Origin: CAVOGJ01 sp963700865
GTDB taxonomy: Bacteria > Planctomycetota > Planctomycetia > Pirellulales > Pirellulaceae
Reading direction: 5' to 3'
DNA length: 64,000 nt
Assembly: GCA_963700865.1 (NCBI GenBank)
Contig: CAVOZC010000002.1
Location: forward strand, 1-64,000
In this document: piece after piece, positions 30,232-39,509 of the stretch
Layout of the letters: each line of letters begins with the position of its first letter
How positions within the stretch are numbered: the stretch's first letter is position 1
Translations under genes and position numbers: made by a program
The notes under the pieces: model-generated
Seen by the model: the letters and a program-made list of their open reading frames with translations, nothing else
Databases searched by the model: none
Told to the model about the DNA's origin: nothing

Positions 30232-31712
30232 CTGGGAACCCTCGCTGCAGGCGCGCCGGCGAGCGACCTCGTATCAGGTTCCACGTCGTATTGGCACTCG
30301 TAGCGCATCGCGGGGGACAATTGAAAGACGGCCATCTGCGACGGCGCACCCATGTCGATGTCCTCCGGACCAACGGGCAGGAATCGCACCCCATATCCAT
30401 GACGCTCCGCGACGTCCTCGGCCCACGTCTGGAATTCAGCGCGTGTCCATTCGAAGCGGTGGTCGCTGTGTCGCAGCTCCCCCGCGGGCAGTGATTCCCA
30501 CACGACGTTGTACTCTCGATTCGGCGTCGTCAGGACGACCGTGCGTGGCCGGGCGTGCTCGAAAACGACTCGTGCGAAGGCCGTGAGCCGTGGCGGGTCC
30601 AAGTGTTCGATGACTTCCACGATGGCAGCGGCGTCGAAATTTGCCAGCCGCTCGTCGCGGTAGGTCAGCGCCCCGTGGATCAGCCGAATCCGCGCCCGTT
30701 GGGGCTCGGGCAGCCGGTCGAGCTTCAGCCGCCGATGGGCGATCTCCAGCGACCGCACCGACACATCCATGCCAAGAATGTCGGTGAACTGGGAGTCGGC
30801 GAGCAGTTCACGAAGCAGCTTGCCGTCGCCACAGCCGAGATCGATCACCCGCTTGGCGCCCGCAGCGCGGATGACGGCGAGGACGGCTCCCAGCCGCTGC
30901 TCATGCAGGCTAAGTTCGGGTGTGGCGCATTCCGAACGCGTCGACTCGAGCAGCGGCTCCGGCTCATCGCTCTCGATGGCCTCCTCCTCGACGAGGCGAG
31001 CCAGGGCCTCACGGATTAAGCTGTGCCGTCGGGTCAGGTATCTCCGCGTGATGAACGCACGTTCCGGATGATCTGCCAGCCAGGATTGGCCCTTGGCCAG
31101 CAGCTTTTCGACTTCGTCCGGTCCGATGTAGTAATGTTTCTTGCCGTCGAAGACCGGAACCAGCACATACAGATGCTGTAAGAGCTTGGCCACGGTGGTC
31201 GTTTGGGCCAACTGGACCGAAAAGTAGGGACCCTCGCCCCAGTCGGGAAACTGTTCGTCCAGTGGATGTCGCGTGGCGGTGACTTCGTAACCGAGTGGCT
31301 CGAAGATCCGCTGTAGCAGATCGGCGCCGCCGCGAACCGGGAGGACGTCGAGTCGGGCGGTCAGCGGAATCGGTGTGCCGGCCAACTCGTCGCGGTCCTT
31401 CGACCGGCCCGCCAGCGCCGACCCGAACACTTGCGCGATGGCGACGCTCATGAGTGATGACGCCACGAACGGCCGGTCGTTGACGTATTGGTCAAGGAGG
31501 CCACCTTTCCAGTCGCTTTTACCGCGTACGAGCCCCACGGGGTCGACGTCGAGCAAGAGGCAGGCCACACAGTGCCGCTCATTCGCCTCAGGATAGAAAA
31601 CGTGCGCCTTGCCGAAGCTCAGGTCGAATGACTGGCAGCGGTCGGGATGCTTGTGCAGTAAATACCCCAGGTCCGTGGCCGGTTGATGGCTGGTCGAGAG
31701 GGTGAGGAGCAT
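30228..31712 (-). CDS. hen1: 3'-terminal RNA ribose 2'-O-methyltransferase Hen1
   Basis: 494 residues. ATG 31710-31712 gives the family start MLLTLSTSHQPATDLGYLLH; the in-frame extension upstream is not typical. The N-terminal half is the bacterial-specific Hen1 domain that assists Pnkp ligation (DPVGLVRGK, GPYFSVQLAQTTTVAKLLQH). The C-terminal half is the Rossmann methyltransferase: motif I RVIDLGCGDGKLLREL and the Hen1 metal-site region IVEVIEHLD (E-x-x-E-H). Hen1 2'-O-methylates the 3' end of cleaved RNA before sealing, making repaired RNA resistant to recutting at that site. It is first in a two-gene operon with pnkp. A complete, undamaged gene. Confidence 0.95.
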   Translation of the reverse strand: MLLTLSTSHQPATDLGYLLHKHPDRCQSFDLSFGKAHVFYPEANERHCVACLLLDVDPVGLVRGKSDWKGGLLDQYVNDRPFVASSLMSVAIAQVFGSALAGRSKDRDELAGTPIPLTARLDVLPVRGGADLLQRIFEPLGYEVTATRHPLDEQFPDWGEGPYFSVQLAQTTTVAKLLQHLYVLVPVFDGKKHYYIGPDEVEKLLAKGQSWLADHPERAFITRRYLTRRHSLIREALARLVEEEAIESDEPEPLLESTRSECATPELSLHEQRLGAVLAVIRAAGAKRVIDLGCGDGKLLRELLADSQFTDILGMDVSVRSLEIAHRRLKLDRLPEPQRARIRLIHGALTYRDERLANFDAAAIVEVIEHLDPPRLTAFARVVFEHARPRTVVLTTPNREYNVVWESLPAGELRHSDHRFEWTRAEFQTWAEDVAERHGYGVRFLPVGPEDIDMGAPSQMAVFQLSPAMRYECQYDVEPDTRSLAGAPAARVPR

Positions 31713-31843
31713 ATTGTCGTCGCCACGATATTTGCCGCGGAAGATGCCCCACCTTAGCAAATCAGGGCCGGCGTTCGAAGGATGCCGACCCTGATCCCTG
31801 CACCGCTAGGCGTCCCTAAAAGTAGTGGTCGCGGTGGATACCG

Positions 31844-32051
31844 TCAAAAGCGGCCCGATCGCAGACAGCAGCGTTTGAATCGCAGGCCACTGCCGCAGGG
31901 GCACAGGTCATTGCGGCCCAGCTTTTCCTCTAGCAGCTTGTCACCATGCACGATGCGGACGCCGACTTTGACGTGCGTCTCGGACGGGTAACCCCGCCGA
32001 CGCTTGCTCATGGGCTCGAAAGGACACGTGTTGGTCGAAGTTCTTGGCCAT
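31844..32051 (-). CDS. Small SEC-C zinc-motif protein (probable frame break)
   Basis: Too short for usual gene finders. ATG 32049-32051 has an excellent ribosome site (AAAGGAGG on the minus strand, ~6 bases before). Its product starts MAKNFDQHVSF. After a frame change near 32015-32018 it continues EPMSKRRRGYPSETHVKVG, then the SEC-C metal-binding motif GRNDLCPCGSGLRFKRCC and stops at 31844. The later in-frame ATG at 32011 would give 55 residues without the break. SEC-C motifs (CxCxSG...CC or CH) bind zinc and occur at the SecA C-terminus and in small proteins. It lies just upstream of hen1 on the same strand. Confidence 0.7.
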
Positions 32052-32543
32052 GGGGCACCTCCTTTGGTCGGGATTCCTCGTAGGAGACACGTGGGGACGG
32101 TCAGGGTTCACTGAGCGGCAGAGGCCACGTCGCACGGCGGTACGGAAAGGAACCACGAAGAGCACGAAGTCCAGGAAGGAAGTCAGGTGCCGCTTCGCTC
32201 CCGATTTCACGCCCGTTGCTCAATGCCATCGACCGGCACTCACGCATCAGGTTGCCTATTTTATCAAGCATGAGCCAGGCGCCCGCTTGAGGTGTGCGAC
32301 CGCGTTGGCCGCATTGTGCGGAATCGCCCACTTGCTGTCAGGCCCGGTGGATTGCATCAACCGCGGCGGGCGGTTGGTGTAGCGAATTCCCGTGCATTTC
32401 CGCACATTTGCCAGCGGATTGTGAAAATAAACAGCGGCCGGGCGGTCTCGGCACAACACTTGCCAGTATTCGCATATGTGAATCTGAGAGTTCACCGTCG
32501 TCGTCCGTAAACGGCGGCCAGCACGGGTTGGCAGGCGGCGGAA
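32052..32543. other. Intergenic region before the ArsR-type gene
   Basis: About 490 bases, divergent between the SEC-C gene and the ArsR-type regulator. I see no coding region. It holds the candidate operator described at 32469. Confidence 0.45.
32469..32482. promoter_or_regulatory. Candidate ArsR-type operator
   Basis: TTCGCATATGTGAA is a 14-bp imperfect palindrome (arms TTC/GAA around CATATG, one mismatched pair), about 60 bases before the first ATG of the ArsR-type gene. ArsR/SmtB proteins often bind 12-2-12-like AT-centred palindromes at their own promoters. Position and symmetry suggest autoregulation; there is no other evidence. Confidence 0.25.
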
Positions 32544-32570
32544 ATGGAGTGCGTCCCCGGGAGAGCCACC

Positions 32571-32897
32571 GTGCCCGAACGGTTTTTGGCAGCGAAGACA
32601 CTGGGCGAGTTCTTGGGCGCCGTTGCGCACCCGCGGCGGATCCAGATCATTAACGAGTTGCGGGGTGGGGAAAAGGATGTCGGTACCCTGCAGAAGGCAC
32701 TCGGCATTTCGCAGTCCAATGTGTCTCAGCATCTCGCCACCCTGCGGGCTCATCGCGTGGTGGCGGAGCATCGCGAGGGTCGCCACGTCTGTTATCGACT
32801 CCGCACGTCAGCGCTCGCGGAATGGCTTGTCGACGGCATGCAGTTTCTGCCCGAGGCGACGAGGGAGACGGATCGGATCACGAAGCCAGCAATATAG
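32571..32897 (+). CDS. ArsR-family winged-helix transcriptional regulator
   Basis: 108 residues from GTG 32571, which has GGGAGAG five bases upstream; ATG 32544 (117 residues) is the alternative. The fold is clear: HPRRIQIINELRGGEKDVGTLQKAL then the recognition helix SQSNVSQHLATLRAHRVV and the wing EHREGRHVCYRL. The canonical metal box ELCVCDL of ArsR/SmtB metal sensors is absent (it reads EKDVGTL) and there is no cysteine cluster, so it probably senses something other than metals. It ends 39 bases before pckG in the same orientation, which suggests it controls PEP carboxykinase expression. Confidence 0.85.
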   Translation: MPERFLAAKTLGEFLGAVAHPRRIQIINELRGGEKDVGTLQKALGISQSNVSQHLATLRAHRVVAEHREGRHVCYRLRTSALAEWLVDGMQFLPEATRETDRITKPAI

Positions 32898-32936
32898 TAA
32901 CTCCTATTTTTTGCAGTAAAGAAAGGAATTGGTGCA

Positions 32937-34792
32937 ATGCTCGAAGAACTTACGAATGCCCCGGACACGGTGACCAACAAGGAACTTGTGGCCTGGGTCG
33001 AGGAAATGACCAGTTTATGTCATCCTGATCGAGTGCACTGGTGTGACGGCTCGCAGGAAGAATACGATCGTCTCTGCAACGAGATGGTCGAGAGCGGTAC
33101 CTTTATCCGGTTGAATCCGGAATTGCGACCGAACAGCTTTCTCGCACGCAGTCATCCCAGTGATGTGGCCCGAGTCGAGGACCGCACCTACATCTGTTCG
33201 CTGAGCAAAGGCGACGCCGGGCCAACCAACAACTGGATGGCGCCGCGCGAGATGAAGACGATCTTGACGGACAAGTTCAGCGGCTGCATGAAGGGGCGGA
33301 CGCTGTATGTGATTCCGTTCAGCATGGGACCGATCGGAGGCCCGATTTCTCACATCGGAGTCCAGATTACGGATTCGCCGTATGTGGTCACCAACATGCG
33401 GATCATGACGCGGATGGGGGCCAAGGTGCTGGAGACGCTGGGGGATGGTGAGTTCATCAAGTGTCTCCATTCGGTCGGCATGCCCTTGGATGCCGGGCAA
33501 GAAGATGTTGCCTGGCCCTGCAGTCCCGATCCCAAGGACAAGTACATCGTGCATTTTCCCGAGGAGCGGGAGATTTGGTCCTACGGTTCGGGCTATGGCG
33601 GCAATGCCCTCCTGGGCAAGAAGTGTTTCGCGCTCCGGATCGCCTCGGTGCTGGCGCGTGAACAGGGGTGGCTCGCCGAGCACATGCTCATCACGGGTGT
33701 CAAGAACCCGGAGGGCGAGAAGACGTACGTGGCGGCCGCCTTCCCCAGTGCCTGTGGGAAAACGAACTTCGCCATGTTGATTCCGCCCAAGACCTTCCAG
33801 GACGAGGGATGGGAGGTCACTTGCGTCGGGGACGACATTGCCTGGATCAAGCTGGCGGACGATGGCAAAATCTACGCCATCAATCCGGAAGCCGGCTTCT
33901 TTGGCGTCGCACCCGGGACGAACGAAATGACGAATCCGAATGCGATGGCCTCGATCCGAGAGAACACGATTTTCACGAACGTGGCCCTGACCGACGACGG
34001 GGACGTCTGGTGGGAGGGGATGACCGACAAGCCGCCGGCGCATGCCATTGACTGGCACGGCAATGACTGGACGCCGGCGAGTGAAACGAAGGCGGCACAT
34101 CCCAACTCGCGTTTCACCGCGCCCTCTCACAATGCCCCTGCGCCGATCCGGCGTATGACGACCCGCGGGGCGTGCCAATTTCCGCCTTTATTTTCGGTGG
34201 CCGTCGCAGCACGATCGTGCCACTCGTGTACCAGGCGTTTAACTGGGCATTTGGAGTGTACACGGCCGCCACCATGGGTTCGGAGATGACGGCCGCCGCG
34301 TTTGGCAAGGTTGGCCAGGTGCGACGCGATCCGTTGGCGATGCTCCCCTTCATTGGCTATCACATGGGGGACTATCTGAGCCACTGGCTTGATTTCGGTC
34401 GCAGTCTGCCCAATCCGCCGCGGATCTTCTGCGTCAATTGGTTCCGCCGCGACGACGAGGGCAACTTCCTGTGGCCCGGGTTCGGCGAAAACATGCGGAT
34501 CCTGAAGTGGATCGTGGGCCGCTCCAAGGGGAAGGCCGCCAGCATCGAGAGTCCGCTGGGATGGATGCCGCAATACAAGGACATCGATTGGCGGGGAATC
34601 GATTTCAGCCGCGAGCAGTTCGATCAGCTCATGTGTACCGATCGGGGCGAATGGATTCAGGAAATCGCCTCGCACGACGAGCTGTTCTTCAAGCTCTACG
34701 ATCGGCTGCCGAAGGAACTGACGTTCATTCGCGAATTGCTGGTGTCCGGTTTGTGGCGGTCTCCCGAGCACTGGGAAATGCAGGCTGAGTAA
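32937..34792 (+). CDS. pckG: Phosphoenolpyruvate carboxykinase, GTP type (one frame break)
   Basis: About 618 residues, normal for GTP-dependent PEPCK, which converts oxaloacetate to PEP in gluconeogenesis. The start ATG 32937 follows GAAAGGA. Substrate and metal-site regions include GPIGGPISHIGVQITDS. The P-loop-like kinase-1a motif is AFPSACGKTNFAM (~269-280) with the characteristic reactive Cys273. Kinase-2 is VGDDIAW (~298-303). The frame changes near 34122-34126; after the break SQCPCADPAYDDPRGVPISA, FIFGGRRSTIVPLVYQ and the C-terminal domain are intact. One added base in CCC(x)TCT repairs it. Followed by a strong terminator. Confidence 0.95.
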
Positions 34793-34814
34793 ATAGCACT
34801 CCGCGCAGGCGTGA

Positions 34815-34843
34815 CTGGCCACCTCCGGGTGGCCAGTTTTTTT
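34815..34843 (+). terminator. Rho-independent terminator after pckG
   Basis: A perfect 9-bp stem CTGGCCACC-TCCG-GGTGGCCAG is followed by seven T. It lies 23 bases after the pckG stop. Confidence 0.92.
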
Positions 34844-34862
34844 GGCTTGCGATCGGTTTCGC

Positions 34863-35980
34863 CGACGAGATTGGGCCCGGCTGTGGGTGTGGCGGTGTCG
34901 GGGGGTTCGGGGGGCCGAGCGACGAGGAATGGCGAGTCAGGGTGGTCGCCCCCCGAGTTGGGTCTTGCGGGATGTTCTTGGGGGGCGAGCACCCGAGCCC
35001 CACTGCGGAGCCGACTGCGCCCCCCAAACCCCCCGACGAGGTTGGGCCGGCTGCGGGCGTGACGGTGTCGGGGGGTTCGGGGGGCCGAGCGACGAGGAAC
35101 GGCGAGTCAGTGGTCGCCCCCCGGGTTGGGTCTTGCGGGATGTTCTTGGGGGGCGACCCCGGGCCCCACTGCGGAGCTGACGGTGCCCCCCAAACCCCCC
35201 GACGAGGTTGGGCCCGGCTGTGGGTGTGGCGGTGTCGGGGGGTTCGGGGGGCCGAGCGACGAGGAATGGCGAGTCAGGGTGGTCGCCCCCCGGGTTGGGT
35301 CTTGCGGGATGTTCTTGGGGGGCGAGCACCCGAGCCCCACTGCGGAGCCGACTGCGCCCCCCAAACCCCCCGACGAGGTTGGGCCCGGCTGTGGGTGTGG
35401 CGGTGTCGGGGGGTTCGGGGGGCCGAGCGACGAGGAATGGCGAGTCAGGGTGGTCGCCCCCCGGGTTGGGTCTTGCGGGATGTTTTTGGGGGGCGAGCAC
35501 CCGAGCCCCACTGCGGAGCCGACTGCGCCCCCCAAACCCCCCGACGAGGTTGGGCCGGACTGCGGAGCCGACTGCGCCCCCCAAACCCCCCGACGAGATT
35601 GGCCCGGCTGTGGGTGTGGCGGTGTCGGGGGGTTCGGGGGGCCGAGCGACGAGGAATGGCGAGTCAGGGTGGTCGCCCCCCGGTTTGGGTCTCGCGGGAT
35701 GTTTTTGGGGGGCGAGCACCCGAGCCCCACTGCGGAGCCGACTGCGCCCCCCAAACCCCCCGACGAGATTGGGCCGCGCGCTGCGGAGGGGGGCCGACGG
35801 GGTGGTGCGCCCCCAAACCCGCCCGACGGAGGTTTTGGGGGGCGCCCGGCCCAACGCGGAGCCGACTGCGCCCCCCAAACCCCCCGACGAGGTTGGGCCC
35901 CACTGTGGGTGTGGCGGTGTCGGGGGGTTCGGGGGGCCGAGCGACGAGGAATGGCGAGTCGGGGTGGTCGCCCCCCGAGG
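34863..35980. repeat. G/C-tract tandem array, period ~171 bp
   Basis: Units anchored on CGACGAG(G/A)TTGGGC start at 34863, 35034, 35200, 35371, 35542, 35591, 35761 and 35885. Spacings are 171, 166, 171, 171, 49, 170 and 124, i.e. about five full units plus truncated or variant ones. Each unit contains GTCGGGGGGTTCGGGGGG and later CCCCCCAAACCCCCCGAC, which are inverted copies, plus TCGCCCCCC / GGGGGGCGA, so each can fold as nested hairpins; the G6 pairs could also form quadruplexes. Long ORFs exist on both strands only because stop codons are rare in such sequence. It lies between pckG and an HTH gene. Confidence 0.88.
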
Positions 35981-36361
35981 CGCGGAGTTTTGCCCCACCT
36001 CCGTCGGCATGGGGCATTTTGCCGCGCCGGCCGCAGGCTGGAAAACCCGCCCTGGGTGAGCTGCGGTCCCGGGGAAGTTGCAGGCAGTACAAAAAATCCG
36101 CCCTTTATTTTTCCTGGCGCCTGCCGCTTCGCCGCCAACGTGACCACGCCGCCCGGCGGCCAGAATGTCCGGAAAATCAGCATCGTTCCGGGTGTCTACC
36201 TGGCGACGGCGGATCGTAAGTCCCGTCGCAGGAAGTGACATGCAATCGTCGCATTCGCGTAGATCCGGGGCGGAGGGCACGGCGGTTGCGATGGGGTTGG
36301 TTCCACGACGGCACCGACTGTGGTGAAACCCGTCTCTTCTGCGAAACCAAGGAGACTCGAG

Positions 36362-36859
36362 ATGAGTGTCAACGGCCATACAATGATTCATCGGCTGCGC
36401 GAAGTGCGAACCAACGAAGGCGTCAGCATCCGCACGATGACGGCTCGCACGGGCTTGCCCGCATCGGTCCTGCGAGGTCAAGAGGAGCAACCGGATATTT
36501 CGCTGGCGGATTTCCTGGTGTGGCAGCAGGCGTTGGGAGTTCCTTTCGAGGAACTGATCGACCCCAAGGTGGAGCAGGTGGCCGATCACATTCGCGTTCG
36601 AGCTGGCTTGATCCGTGTCATGAAAAGCGTCAAAACGCTCGTCGAGCAAGGCGGCCTGTCGAAGCGGCAGACGACCATGGTCGAGAACGTGATTCATCAG
36701 CTGAATGAAATCATGCCCGAACTGAGCGATGTGGACGGGTGGCCCCAATATGGCGCACGGCGAGGCTTGGCTGATCTTTCGCGCATCGAGGCTCAAGTGA
36801 TCAGTTGCCAATCTGGGGAAGAAGCGTATGCCGACTCCCACTTGACCGCCGCCACTTAG
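36362..36859 (+). CDS. Helix-turn-helix domain protein
   Basis: 165 residues. ATG 36362 is preceded by AAGGAG at proper spacing; the upstream in-frame start is less likely. Residues ~7-60 (IHRLREVRTNEGVSIRTMTARTGL... ISLADFLVWQQALGV) look like an XRE-type HTH followed by a helix. The C-terminal ~90 residues (DHIRVRAGLIRVMKSVKTLVEQGG) are helical and unrecognised. It probably binds DNA as a regulator. No partner gene is evident; it stands between the 171-bp array and the J-protein gene. Confidence 0.75.
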   Translation: MSVNGHTMIHRLREVRTNEGVSIRTMTARTGLPASVLRGQEEQPDISLADFLVWQQALGVPFEELIDPKVEQVADHIRVRAGLIRVMKSVKTLVEQGGLSKRQTTMVENVIHQLNEIMPELSDVDGWPQYGARRGLADLSRIEAQVISCQSGEEAYADSHLTAAT

Positions 36860-37076
36860 AAAGAAAGTTGACGGCCAGAGACGTTCCTTGGCGGCCGGCT
36901 GCCAGCAGCCGGCGCCGGAGGGTCCGGGCCGGCGAGTGGCGAATCGGGCGTTCCGCGGGGGTCCGACGGCCGAACGAACCGGAATTCGCCTTCCCACGTA
37001 GGATTGGTTAAGATGCGGATGAGAAAACTTCCTCTGCGTGTCCGTTCGTCCGGCCCGTCCATTTCGGCAGCCAGCC

Positions 37077-38438
37077 ATGTCCAGCCACCTGTACACGCTG
37101 CTTGAGCTTTCTCCCCAGGCGACGCGGGGCGAGATTCGAGCGGCCTATCTGCGACTGGCCAGCCAACACCACCCTGACCGCAATGCGGGGGACGCGCGTG
37201 CCGCCGAGCGGTTTCGGCAAATTCAATCGGCCTACGAGACCTTGGGCAATGTTGAGCGGCGAACGATCTACGATAGCCAAATCGGGTCGGCGCCAACCGC
37301 ACCGGTTATTTATCCTTCCGCGGCCGCAACACCATCCCCCGTCCCTCGCGCACCGGCGTCCGCCGCGATCCGATCACCGATGTTTGCGCGATGCGTCGCG
37401 GGGCGCGGCAGGGCTCGCCGCGCCGTGGTGCTGGCGACGGCGGCCACACTGCTCGTGTCGCTGGGTATCCAAGTCGCGCGTCGCGATCGGTTGCTGGTCC
37501 GGTCCGATGGCGCCTCGATCGATCGCGTTTCATGCGTGTCATCGTTGGCGGCGAGTTCCGCCGCGCGAACACTGGAGAGGTGGGAGCATCGACCATCGTT
37601 CGCAGCATCAGCGGAGGAAGCGTTCGCCCGGGATGAGTCCAGCGGCCAGGTGACGCTTGCTGCCATCGCTGAAGTAACGGGCGACGCGCCGACGCCACCG
37701 GCGGCACGATCTTCCGTGACCACCGGCGGGGAGAACGTAACGAGGTTGACACCAAGCGAATCGGCGGCTTCGTCAACTGGCTCGGAACCACAGGGCCGGG
37801 GAGAGTTTTTCCTCTCACTTCACGAGGGAACGGTGCGGCGTGACGATCTGGACATGAGGACCGCGATCCCATTTCCCGACTCGCAGTTATTACTCGCGGA
37901 TGGCATTTGCTTGTCGCAGGCGGTTGATTTGGCAAGCATGGAATGGCATGAGACACGGTTGCCGGAACTCAGCGGCACACTCCCCGAATGGCCAAAGGAT
38001 GGAGATGCCTTCGAACGGCAGCGATCGCTGGATGATCTTGGTCATCCATGGGCGGCGATCGAACCGATCGTTGGTTGGCGAGACCAGATGAAGGAACCCT
38101 ACCTGCAAAAGACGCTTCCGGCGGCGGTTACGGGGAGTGGTCGGTCACCGCTGCCGCTGCTGCGAACGGCATGGACCGAGCTGAGGGGCGAATTTTCGTG
38201 GCCCGCGGACCGGGACGTGGTGGCCCCGGCCAAGCCGCCGATCCGTGCTCGTTCGGTGGCAATTTCCTCGTTACCGGCTAAAATGTCCCGCCGCGGCGAC
38301 GTCTCGTTCGTTACGGGAACGGCCGGCGGGATGGTCCCGGCACCAGCAATGGGAGCAGCGCGTCCGGTCGTTCACCCGGCCGTTCGATCCTCATTGGACA
38401 TACTTCAGTGGCGCCGCCGTCCAGCGGGCGAGTTGTAG
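37077..38438 (+). CDS. J-domain protein with one membrane segment
   Basis: About 453 residues from ATG 37077, which starts immediately at the J-domain (SSHLYTLLELSPQATRGEIR). The domain covers ~5-66, with the DnaK-stimulating HPD at 32-34 in ASQHHPDRNAGD. A Pro/Ala linker leads to a transmembrane helix at ~115-134 (RAVVLATAATLLVSLGIQVA). The remaining ~320 residues are low-complexity, Ser/Ala/Pro-rich and without a recognised fold. The J-domain would sit in the cytoplasm, recruiting DnaK to the membrane. The zinc-finger and C-terminal domains of true DnaJ are absent. The C-terminal part may be poorly conserved. Confidence 0.75.
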   Translation: MSSHLYTLLELSPQATRGEIRAAYLRLASQHHPDRNAGDARAAERFRQIQSAYETLGNVERRTIYDSQIGSAPTAPVIYPSAAATPSPVPRAPASAAIRSPMFARCVAGRGRARRAVVLATAATLLVSLGIQVARRDRLLVRSDGASIDRVSCVSSLAASSAARTLERWEHRPSFAASAEEAFARDESSGQVTLAAIAEVTGDAPTPPAARSSVTTGGENVTRLTPSESAASSTGSEPQGRGEFFLSLHEGTVRRDDLDMRTAIPFPDSQLLLADGICLSQAVDLASMEWHETRLPELSGTLPEWPKDGDAFERQRSLDDLGHPWAAIEPIVGWRDQMKEPYLQKTLPAAVTGSGRSPLPLLRTAWTELRGEFSWPADRDVVAPAKPPIRARSVAISSLPAKMSRRGDVSFVTGTAGGMVPAPAMGAARPVVHPAVRSSLDILQWRRRPAGEL

Positions 38439-38564
38439 TCGTCATTTGCCCGGACGCTCGGTGATGAGTGGGGCCACCTGGGGTCTTGCCAGTCGCGAGA
38501 CGGATGATTCCCCGCAAGTTCCTCGCAAGGGCTGGCGGCGGTCGAATTGGAGCGGATCACGCTT

Positions 38565-38978
38565 ATGCCCGCAGCGAACCATCTTCCCGATTTCACGCGG
38601 GGAAACGGCCTCTTGCCGGCGATTGCCCAAGATCACGTGACTGGCACCGTATTGATGCTTGCCTGGATGAATGAAGAGAGTTTCCGGGAATCGTTGCAAA
38701 CAGGCCGCGCCGTGTACTACAGTCGCTCCCGGGGACGGTTGTGGAGAAAAGGAGAAGAGAGCGGACATATTCAGAAAATTGTCTCGTTCCACATCGACTG
38801 CGACGGCGACGCGATTTTGCTCCGAGTGGAGCAAGTAGGCGCGGCTTGCCATGAGGGATATTTCAGTTGCTTTTTTCGGGAGTATCAGCACGGTCAATGG
38901 TCGACGTCTCAGCAGCGGCTGGTCGAGCCGGGTAGCGTCTATGGGAATGTTTCGGATCAAACGGGGGAAGGATCATGA
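38565..38978 (+). CDS. hisI: Phosphoribosyl-AMP cyclohydrolase
   Basis: 137 residues, third step of histidine synthesis (opens the adenine ring of PR-AMP). ATG 38565 chosen over TTG 38547. The family core is complete: VLMLAWMNEESFRESLQTGR, VYYSRSRGRLWRKGEESGH, the metal-binding DCDGDAILLRVEQ and GAACHEG with a later Cys (YFSCFF). It is a stand-alone HisI without the HisE pyrophosphohydrolase domain. The stop overlaps ridA by 4 bases. Confidence 0.95.
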   Translation: MPAANHLPDFTRGNGLLPAIAQDHVTGTVLMLAWMNEESFRESLQTGRAVYYSRSRGRLWRKGEESGHIQKIVSFHIDCDGDAILLRVEQVGAACHEGYFSCFFREYQHGQWSTSQQRLVEPGSVYGNVSDQTGEGS

Positions 38979-39445
38979 GCAGCGAACGTCGGCTGGCCGA
39001 ATTGGGCCTTGAGCTCCCGCCGGCTCCGAAACCGATGGGCGCCTATCAGCCCATCGTCATCGTGGGAACGATGGCTTACTTGTCGGGGCACGGTCCGCTG
39101 CATGCAGACGGCACGTTAACGCGGGGCCGCATCGGCGAAGACCGCAGCCCGGAAGAGGGTCATGCGGCAGCCCGGCAGACGGGCTTGGCGTTGCTGGCGA
39201 CGCTGCGACATCACTTGGGCAGCCTGGATCGGGTGAAACGGGTGATCAAACTGCTGGGCATGGTCAATTGCGTGCCGACCTTCTACGAACAGCCGTTGGT
39301 GATTAATGGTTGCAGCGAGTTATTCCGCGACGTGTTTGGTGAGGACGCGGGCATCGCGGCTCGCAGCGCCGTGGGCGTCGCCGCCTTGCCAGCAAATATG
39401 TTGGTGGAAATCGAGGCGATCGTGGAATTGGTGGAATCGGCTTAG
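38975..39445 (+). CDS. RidA family protein (YjgF/Atu1372 subgroup)
   Basis: 156 residues, translationally coupled to hisI through ATGA. It has the chorismate-mutase-like RidA fold: MGAYQPIVIVGTMAYLSGHGP, ALLATLRHHLGSLDRVKRVIK and the C-terminal RSAVGVAALPANMLVEIEAI. The ~155-residue length and GxxxxLP end are typical of the Atu1372-like subgroup rather than canonical 125-residue RidA. RidA proteins hydrolyse reactive enamine/imine intermediates from PLP enzymes; the arginine that binds the carboxylate is plausibly Arg in AARSAVG. Coupling with a histidine gene suggests an amino-acid housekeeping role. Confidence 0.85.
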   Translation: MSSERRLAELGLELPPAPKPMGAYQPIVIVGTMAYLSGHGPLHADGTLTRGRIGEDRSPEEGHAAARQTGLALLATLRHHLGSLDRVKRVIKLLGMVNCVPTFYEQPLVINGCSELFRDVFGEDAGIAARSAVGVAALPANMLVEIEAIVELVESA

Positions 39446-39509
39446 CCGCCCGGCTGCGGACCCCACGACGATCGGTGTGAACGCCCCCGTGCATTGAAAG
39501 GCCCGTGCG

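Noticed and set aside
34937..37096. A 719-residue ORF on the minus strand (and 280-425-residue ORFs on the plus strand) over the 171-bp array
   Set aside because: The frames stay open only because G/C-tract repeats lack stop codons. Several frames on both strands are open at once, and the products are Pro/Gly low complexity without a start signal.
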